64,000 bases of DNA. It comes from CAZMGT01 sp964565895 (GTDB taxonomy: Bacteria; Armatimonadota; Zipacnadia; UBA1398; CAZMGT01). Below, piece by piece: positions 58,995 to 64,000 of the stretch. Both the position numbers and the translations under genes were made by a program. The notes beneath the pieces were generated by a model that had not been told where the DNA came from, made no database searches, and was given only the letters and a program-made list of their open reading frames with translations. Numbering within the stretch: position 1 is the first letter of the stretch; each line of letters opens with the position of its first letter. The stretch lies in assembly GCA_964565895.1 (NCBI GenBank), contig CAZMGT010000014.1, positions 1 to 64,000 of the forward strand, read 5' to 3'.

Positions 58995-60436
58995 GGCATG
59001 CGCTCGTTGTTGCTGCTCTCCTCTGCGCCGCGGGTGCCGCCCGCTCCGCGCGAGAGTGGCCCTGTTTTCGCGGAGACGTGCAGGCCACGGCTCAGGCATG
59101 GCTGGGCTCGCGCGTGGCCGTCGTCGCACCGTGGGAATTTAGGCCGAGCGAGCGCGTGTGGGAATATCAGCCCGACGTCCCCGTGTGGACTTCGCCGGCG
59201 ATCGCCGAGGTCGCCGGCCGCGCGATGGTTTTCGTGGGCAGCTACGACCACAACATCTACGCGCTCGACGCCGCGACCGGCGCCGAGCTGTGGCGCTTCG
59301 CCACCGGTGGCACGGTCGAGGGCACGCCCGCCGTCGCCCAAGTTGCTGGGCGATGGCTCGTATTCGTCGGCGCGAGCGACCGCACGTGCTACGCCCTCGA
59401 CGCTCGCCGCGGCCGCAAAGTGTGGGCGCGGGAGATCCTCGCCTGGCGGCGCACGATCGGCCGAGCGAAGATCGCCAGCCCCGCGGTGTTCGACCTCGCC
59501 CGGGGCCGCGCGGTGGCCTTTAGCTATTGGGTTTACGACAAGTCGCTCGCTGGCCGGGTGGAAGAGGGTGGGGTTAAGTGCTTCGCCGCGCAAAGTGGCC
59601 GGCTGCTGTGGAGCGCGGTTTTGTCTACTGCTCCGCCAACGGGCATCCTCGCCGCTGAGGCGTCGGGCTCCCCGCGGCTGTACCTCGGCACGCGCGACGG
59701 CAACATCTACTGCCTTAACGCGGCTACGGGCGCCGTCGTCTGGCGCCACACGACGCGCGGGCCTGTCGCCGCCACGCCAAGCTATGCTCCGCTGCCTGGC
59801 CGGCCGCTAATTATCGTCGGCGACCGCTACGGCGAGCTGTGGGGGCTTGCTGCGGATAACGGTCACCCTGCGTGGCGGCTGAAGGTGGGCAGATGGATCG
59901 ACTCTACCGCCGCGATAGCCCGGGTGGGCGCGCGCTGGGTGGCGTTCTTCGGCTCGCAAGACCAGTCGCTTTACGCCGTTGACGCGCAAACGGGAACGGT
60001 TCTGTGGCAGTTTGAGACGCGCGGCGATGTTTACTCCTCGCCGGTGGTCTTCGCGGAGCGCGGGCGGCAGGTCGTCGCCTTCGCCTCGGGCGACGACCAT
60101 GTTTATCTCCTCGACGCCGCGACGGGGAAGGAGATTTGGCGCGTCTCGCCCGGGCGGTATTTGTGGGACTATAGGATATTGGGCGGCGCGGTGTGGGCCT
60201 CGCCCGCTGCTCTGGGCGGGGTTGGAGGATGGCTGCTTGTCGTGCCCTTTTACGATGGCGCGGTTCATGCCTACGATGTTTCCGGGCAACTTGCTCGCAA
60301 GGAGCAGGGGAGCATGGAATACGCCTTAGCCATGCTCCGCAACGTCGTTCTTACGGCACTGGGGACGGCAATTGTCGCCGCGCTGCTAATTCTTTTTCGC
60401 GGCCCCTTGGGCCACCGTAAACCCGTTTCGGGGTAA
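58991..60436 (+). CDS. Exported PQQ-type beta-propeller with carboxyl membrane anchor
   Basis: 481 residues. Signal peptide (ALVVAALLCAAGAARSA), then PQQ-like (quinoprotein ADH-type) blades, each with a GS..N/D-IYALDAATG core: VGSYDHNIYALDAATGAELW, GASDRTCYALDARRG, GTRDGNIYCLNAATGAVVW, GDRYGELWGLAADNG, GSQDQSLYAVDAQTG, SGDDHVYLLDAATGKEIW. No PQQ or heme ligand of true quinoprotein dehydrogenases is seen, so it may bind or assemble partners (like BamB). The carboxyl end (VVLTALGTAIVAALLILF) is a membrane helix. Coupled to the polyferredoxin upstream. Confidence 0.88.
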   Translation: MRHALVVAALLCAAGAARSAREWPCFRGDVQATAQAWLGSRVAVVAPWEFRPSERVWEYQPDVPVWTSPAIAEVAGRAMVFVGSYDHNIYALDAATGAELWRFATGGTVEGTPAVAQVAGRWLVFVGASDRTCYALDARRGRKVWAREILAWRRTIGRAKIASPAVFDLARGRAVAFSYWVYDKSLAGRVEEGGVKCFAAQSGRLLWSAVLSTAPPTGILAAEASGSPRLYLGTRDGNIYCLNAATGAVVWRHTTRGPVAATPSYAPLPGRPLIIVGDRYGELWGLAADNGHPAWRLKVGRWIDSTAAIARVGARWVAFFGSQDQSLYAVDAQTGTVLWQFETRGDVYSSPVVFAERGRQVVAFASGDDHVYLLDAATGKEIWRVSPGRYLWDYRILGGAVWASPAALGGVGGWLLVVPFYDGAVHAYDVSGQLARKEQGSMEYALAMLRNVVLTALGTAIVAALLILFRGPLGHRKPVSG

Positions 60437-60444
60437 GGCACATT

Positions 60445-60472
60445 TTGGTGGTTGCAGTTCTGCTACTACAAT
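60445..60472 (+). promoter_or_regulatory. Candidate promoter for the Zn dehydrogenase gene
   Basis: TTGGTG (60445-60450), 16 bases, TACAAT (60467-60472); predicted start near 60479, leader about 17 nt. Confidence 0.45.
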
Positions 60473-60495
60473 TGTCGGCAAAGGGTGGTTAAGGG

Positions 60496-61512
60496 ATGAA
60501 AAAGGTGGTAATCACTGGTCCGAGGCGTGCGGAGCTCGTTGACGTGCCCGATCCTCGCCCCATCCGCGATTGGGCTTTGGTTAAGGTGCACATCGCTCCT
60601 ATGTGCACCGAATACAAGGCTTTTGTTGCCGGGCGCAACGCGCAATTTCTGGGGCACGAGGCCGTGGGCGAAGTAGTCGCGCTCGCCCAACCATGTAAGG
60701 TAGAGGTGGGCCAAAGAGTTGTCGTCCAGCCGCAATATCCCTGTGGCAAGTGCACGCTGTGTATTTCCGGAAACTACATTCACTGCGAACACAACATTAA
60801 CTACGATTCTTTCGTCGGCTCGCCCGAAGGCAAGGCAACGATGGCCCAATTTTTGCTTAAACCTTCGTGGTTGCTCTCGCCGATACCCGACGATATGAGC
60901 TACGAGCGCGCGGCGCTTGCTTTGTGTGCGTTGGGCCCCTCGTTTGGCGCTTTTGAAAAGATGTCCCTTAGCGCGTTTGATACGGTGCTCATTACCGGCC
61001 TTGGGCCGGTGGGCCTCGGCGCTGTGGTTAACGCAAAGTTTCGCGGTGCCCGCGTAATCGGGGTTGACCCCATACAATGGCGTCGCCAGCGCGCGTTGGA
61101 GCTCGGCGCCGACTATGTTTTCCATCCCGAGCAGCGCGACCTGCGCGCTAGCATTTTCGACCTTACCGAAGGCCGCGGTGTAGACTGCGCGCTAGACTGC
61201 TCCGGCGCGCTTTCTGCCCTGCGCCTGTGTGTTGACGCGACGAGGCGCTTGGGGAAGGTCGCCGTCGTGGGCGAGTGCTCGCTTGAGTTTTCCGTTAAGC
61301 CCTCGCCAGATCTAATCCGCAAGGGCCTTACCCTCGTTGGCTCCTGGCACTACAATCTCGCGGACTATCCTAAAATCATCAGCGTAATACGCCACGCAAG
61401 AGGGATAGATAAGTTAGTAAGCCACGTCTTTCCATTCAGCAACGTTCAAGACGCGTTTGAAACCTCGGCTTCGCAGCAGTGTGCGAAAATACTTCTTAAG
61501 CCGTGGGAGTAG
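60496..61512 (+). CDS. Zinc-dependent medium-chain dehydrogenase
   Basis: 338 residues, GroES-like plus Rossmann fold. Catalytic zinc ligands Cys37 and His54-Glu55 (FLGHEAVGEV), structural zinc cysteines 83, 86, 89 and 97 (CGKCTLCISGNYIHC), NAD site TGLGPVGLGAVV near 170. By family it oxidises an alcohol or polyol (sorbitol, threonine or sugar alcohol) with NAD(P); substrate not assignable. Lower GC than most genes. Converges with the FG-GAP gene. Confidence 0.9.
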   Translation: MKKVVITGPRRAELVDVPDPRPIRDWALVKVHIAPMCTEYKAFVAGRNAQFLGHEAVGEVVALAQPCKVEVGQRVVVQPQYPCGKCTLCISGNYIHCEHNINYDSFVGSPEGKATMAQFLLKPSWLLSPIPDDMSYERAALALCALGPSFGAFEKMSLSAFDTVLITGLGPVGLGAVVNAKFRGARVIGVDPIQWRRQRALELGADYVFHPEQRDLRASIFDLTEGRGVDCALDCSGALSALRLCVDATRRLGKVAVVGECSLEFSVKPSPDLIRKGLTLVGSWHYNLADYPKIISVIRHARGIDKLVSHVFPFSNVQDAFETSASQQCAKILLKPWE

Positions 61513-61550
61513 CTCTTTTCACACACGCACCATTTTCGGAAACTTCGCCA

Positions 61551-62792
61551 CTAATGAAGTGGGTTTTCGTACCAAAACACGCCGAGATTTGCCGCTTCCT
61601 CGCACGTCAGAACATCGAGGTCTCCGTCGCCGTCCAAATCGATTAGCTTCACGAGGTCGTACTTTATCCCTTCGCCCCCGCTTATATTGTGGGCCACCCA
61701 TTGTTTGTTCTGCGCATCCTGGAAAGAAACCCAAACTGTCCCCAAAAGCTCGCCCTTCGCTTGCTCGCACGTTGCTACAATGTCTTTTACACCATCACCA
61801 TTAATGTCCCCAACGCAAACTGCTTTTGTCGTTCCTGTAGCTTCGGGCAAGGTAATAACTTGCGTGCTCCATTTTTCCCCGCTTTTATCTGCGCGTTTAA
61901 ACCACCATATTTCCCTTGGCCTAACGGCAGCGAGAACATCCTGCAATCCGTCGTCGTCCAAGTCCGCCAGCGTTATAAACATAATTTCCCTTCCCTGCGC
62001 GCCGATGGCGTGTTCGCGCCACGGCTGTTCCGCTGCTCTCTTTCCGCCGGGGTTTTCCAGCCAGAAGCATCCGCGCGCCGGGCCCTTGCGGTCGCTCGCG
62101 AGAAGATCAGCGTCGCCGTCGGCGTCCATGTCCGCGGCGATAAGCGACATTATCCACCCCACCTTGCGCAGGGGGAGCCAACGCCATGCGTCAAGGTTGC
62201 GCGGGTTCTCCGGCAGCTCCCACCAGCCAATTTCCGCCCCCTGCTGCTTGCCGCCGGCGAAGATGTCCATGTCGCCGTCGCCGTCAATATCCGCGGGCGC
62301 GCAAAACATCCACATCATCTTGTTTTGCGAGGCGGGGATGGCTTGCGTCTCCCACTTGCTTGGGTTTAGGTAATCCTCCCTTCTCTTCGGCGCCCAGTGC
62401 ACAAACATCGTGCGCACCTTTCCCTCGCAGCAGCTAACAACGTCAATCGCTCCATCGCGGTCTACATCAAGGAACACCGCGTCTTCCACCGAGCGCACGC
62501 GCCCCACGGTTACCGCCGGCCACTTTAGCTTCGCCTTCTCATGCCCAGGATTAATGCATACGCGAACTACGCCGCCTTCTTCCCATCCCGTGGTAACGTC
62601 AAGCAGTCCGTCGCCGTTAACATCAGCAAGGCGCACGCCGTCCGCCCCGCGCGAGGAATCGTCAACGGTATGCCGCACCCACGCCTTTCCGATTAACGGT
62701 ATTTGAGCGTGCGCTGCGCCCACAACGGCGACAAGGCCAAGGCATAGCGCGAGTATCGTGGTAGCAACACCCAATCTCTCATGTTTGGGCAC
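61551..62792 (-). CDS. Exported FG-GAP/VCBS repeat protein
   Basis: 413 residues. Signal peptide (ATTILALCLGLVAVVGAAHA) then seven calcium-type repeats with a D-x-D-x-D-G core: DVNGDGLLDV, DVDRDGAIDV, DIDGDGDMDI, DMDADGDADL, DLDDDGLQDV, DINGDGVKDI, DLDGDGDLDV. These build an integrin-like beta-propeller that binds Ca and, in relatives, sugars or proteins. GTG at 62792 is preferred because GGAGGTAACC lies just upstream and the signal peptide follows. Lower GC than average, like its neighbour. Confidence 0.87.
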   Translation of the reverse strand: MPKHERLGVATTILALCLGLVAVVGAAHAQIPLIGKAWVRHTVDDSSRGADGVRLADVNGDGLLDVTTGWEEGGVVRVCINPGHEKAKLKWPAVTVGRVRSVEDAVFLDVDRDGAIDVVSCCEGKVRTMFVHWAPKRREDYLNPSKWETQAIPASQNKMMWMFCAPADIDGDGDMDIFAGGKQQGAEIGWWELPENPRNLDAWRWLPLRKVGWIMSLIAADMDADGDADLLASDRKGPARGCFWLENPGGKRAAEQPWREHAIGAQGREIMFITLADLDDDGLQDVLAAVRPREIWWFKRADKSGEKWSTQVITLPEATGTTKAVCVGDINGDGVKDIVATCEQAKGELLGTVWVSFQDAQNKQWVAHNISGGEGIKYDLVKLIDLDGDGDLDVLTCEEAANLGVFWYENPLH

Positions 62793-63004
62793 TTTGGTTA
62801 CCTCCGAAACGTCGTCCGGCGAGCGGTAGCCAACTGCGCCGCCACATTGTCCTTCGGCAAGCAGCGCCCTCTGCCCTCTGGGCGCGTGCCGCCCCGCGGA
62901 GAGCGGGAGGATGTCGCCGCGAAAAGGCCGAACGTGCCCGCGCATTAATATAGCTGCTGTTCACCGCTGGCGTGCGGCGGCATCCCGAGCGTTGGAGGCA
63001 AGCT

Positions 63005-64000
63005 ATGCCAAAGTACGCATTGCTAGATGTGCTCTTCTCCGCAATTATCCTGTTCATCCTCGCACAAGCCCTTTGCTTGGCGGCGCCCGTTGAGCTTTTC
63101 GTCGCCCCCCAAGGCAACGACGCGTGGACGGGCCGCACGGAGCAGCCGCGCGCGCCAAACGGCCCGTTCGCCACGCTCGCCCGCGCCGCGGACGAGCTGC
63201 GTCGGCTCAATGCCTCGGGCGCGCTGCGCGACGGCGCAGTGGTTAACGTGCTCCCTGGGACGTACTACCTCGCCGAGCCTCTGAGGCTGGGGCCGGAGCA
63301 TTGCGACAAGGCGCAAGCGCCGATCGTGTTCCGCGGCGTGGGGAAGGAAAAGCCTGTGCTATGCGGAGGCAAGGTGCTCAGCGGTTTTCGCCGATATAAG
63401 GGGAACATTGTGGTGTGCGACATGGCGGCCAACGGCCTTGCCGGCCGCAAGATAGGCCAGCTTTTCTTCGCCGGCCGGCGGCAGATCCTCGCGCGCTATC
63501 CCAACCGCGACCCTAACGATCCCCACGGCGGCCGCTGGGCGCACGTCGCCCGCGTGGAGCCGGGCGGGAGCCACACTGTGTTTTTCCACGGGCCGGACGA
63601 ACAGCACAATTGGGCGCATCCCGAAGATGGCTCCGTATCCATCTTCGCCGGCTACGACTGGGCGTTTCGCATCGTTCCCCTCGCGCGCTATGACCCCAAG
63701 CAGAGGAAGATAGTCCTGGCCAAGCCTACGTGGGGGAGCCTGCGCGTGGGCGACCGCTACTTCGTGCGCGGCCTATTTGAGGAGCTCGACGCGCCGGGGG
63801 AGTGGTATCTCAACCCGCGCACGAGGAAACTTTACTTCTGGCCGCCAAAACCCTTCTCTGCCGGGCCGGTTGTTGCGCCCGTGGCAGACAACGTTGTTGT
63901 CCTTCGCAACGCGCACCAAATACGCTTTCAGGGTTTCGTTATCGAGGTGTGCAACAGCGATGGGGTGCGAATCGAAAACTCGCGCGACTGCCAAATCTCC
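63005..64000 (+). CDS. Exported right-handed beta-helix repeat protein (partial)
   Basis: Open from ATG 63005 to the right edge, 332 codons, end not seen. Signal peptide (LFSAIILFILAQALCLA) and the start LFVAPQGNDAWTGRTEQPRAP, then a parallel beta-helix entry domain (FATLARAADELRRL, VNVLPGTYYLAEPLRLG, APIVFRGVGKEKPVLCGG), as in DUF1565/pectate-lyase-like and polysaccharide-lyase proteins of Planctomycetota and Armatimonadota, and the helix proper near the edge (VVVLRNAHQIRFQGFVIEVCNSDGVRIENS). Role inferred as extracellular glycan-related. GGAGGCAAGCT precedes the ATG. Confidence 0.85.
   Translation, partial: MPKYALLDVLFSAIILFILAQALCLAAPVELFVAPQGNDAWTGRTEQPRAPNGPFATLARAADELRRLNASGALRDGAVVNVLPGTYYLAEPLRLGPEHCDKAQAPIVFRGVGKEKPVLCGGKVLSGFRRYKGNIVVCDMAANGLAGRKIGQLFFAGRRQILARYPNRDPNDPHGGRWAHVARVEPGGSHTVFFHGPDEQHNWAHPEDGSVSIFAGYDWAFRIVPLARYDPKQRKIVLAKPTWGSLRVGDRYFVRGLFEELDAPGEWYLNPRTRKLYFWPPKPFSAGPVVAPVADNVVVLRNAHQIRFQGFVIEVCNSDGVRIENSRDCQIS

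Noticed and set aside
1..64000. CRISPR array, insertion sequence, prophage, toxin-antitoxin or defence island
   Set aside because: No direct-repeat array, transposase, integrase, phage structural gene or paired toxin-antitoxin was seen in any supported reading frame.

Overview
The window is GC-rich bacterial chromosome (roughly 60-65 % GC by eye), densely packed, with 49 protein genes called, one tRNA-Leu and no gene-free gap above about 300 bases. Housekeeping genes (pgi, proS, ruvCAB, dnaJ, rpoZ, rpsU, nadB) sit among many secreted proteins of the kind common in Armatimonadota, Planctomycetota, Hydrogenedentota and Sumerlaeota: DUF4139, DUF4091, DUF3160, DUF6786, ceramidase-like, FG-GAP and PQQ propellers, glycosidase-like barrels and a Tat-exported TIM barrel. 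An outer-membrane polysaccharide exporter implies a double-membrane cell. I cannot place the phylum more precisely from sequence alone. No phage, insertion sequence, integrase or CRISPR array was seen.

Layout: 1-4.5 kb carries a partial pgi, a secreted protein, a DUF72 protein and a first DUF4139 protein. 4.5-8.0 kb is one operon behind a good sigma-70-type promoter: TolB-like propeller, secreted protein, PfkB kinase. 8.2-11.3 kb holds larE, nadB and an ACT-domain protein. 11.3-16 kb is a lower-GC divergent pair of large secreted glycosidase-like proteins. 16-20 kb has a membrane-anchored SbcC/YhaN-like ATPase, a tetraheme cytochrome c and a PIG-L deacetylase. 20.3-26.2 kb has proS converging on a coupled ceramidase-like, Memo-like and GH15 operon. 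26.3-31.3 kb is a polysaccharide-export control set (PHP phosphatase, Wza, BY-kinase). 31.4-38.8 kb holds a GmhB-like phosphatase, a DUF3160 protein, a giant GH2/GH5-like protein and a class II aldolase.

38.8-43.6 kb: dnaJ and rpoZ, tRNA-Leu(CAA), two aromatic-rich small secreted proteins, a THUMP methyltransferase and MgtC. 43.7-47.3 kb: a tandem pair of DUF4139-like proteins closed by a strong terminator. 47.4-52.4 kb: Tat-exported TIM barrel, amidohydrolase, an endonuclease/phosphatase-fold protein with an inserted membrane hairpin, and a radical SAM-SPASM protein with a SEC-C tail. 52.6-57.8 kb: ruvC-ruvA-ruvB-MFS, a DUF6786 protein and rpsU. 58-60.4 kb: a membrane polyferredoxin translationally coupled to a membrane-tethered PQQ propeller. 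60.4-64 kb: a second lower-GC stretch with a Zn dehydrogenase, an FG-GAP protein and a partial beta-helix protein.

The picture is a glycan-using, diderm heterotroph with respiratory or electron-transfer side systems. The best candidates for something undescribed are the polyferredoxin/propeller pair, the phosphatase-fold protein with a transmembrane insert, the radical SAM-SEC-C protein without a visible substrate, and the Memo/ceramidase/GH15 operon. Promoters found by eye follow a TTGaca-N17-TATACT pattern.
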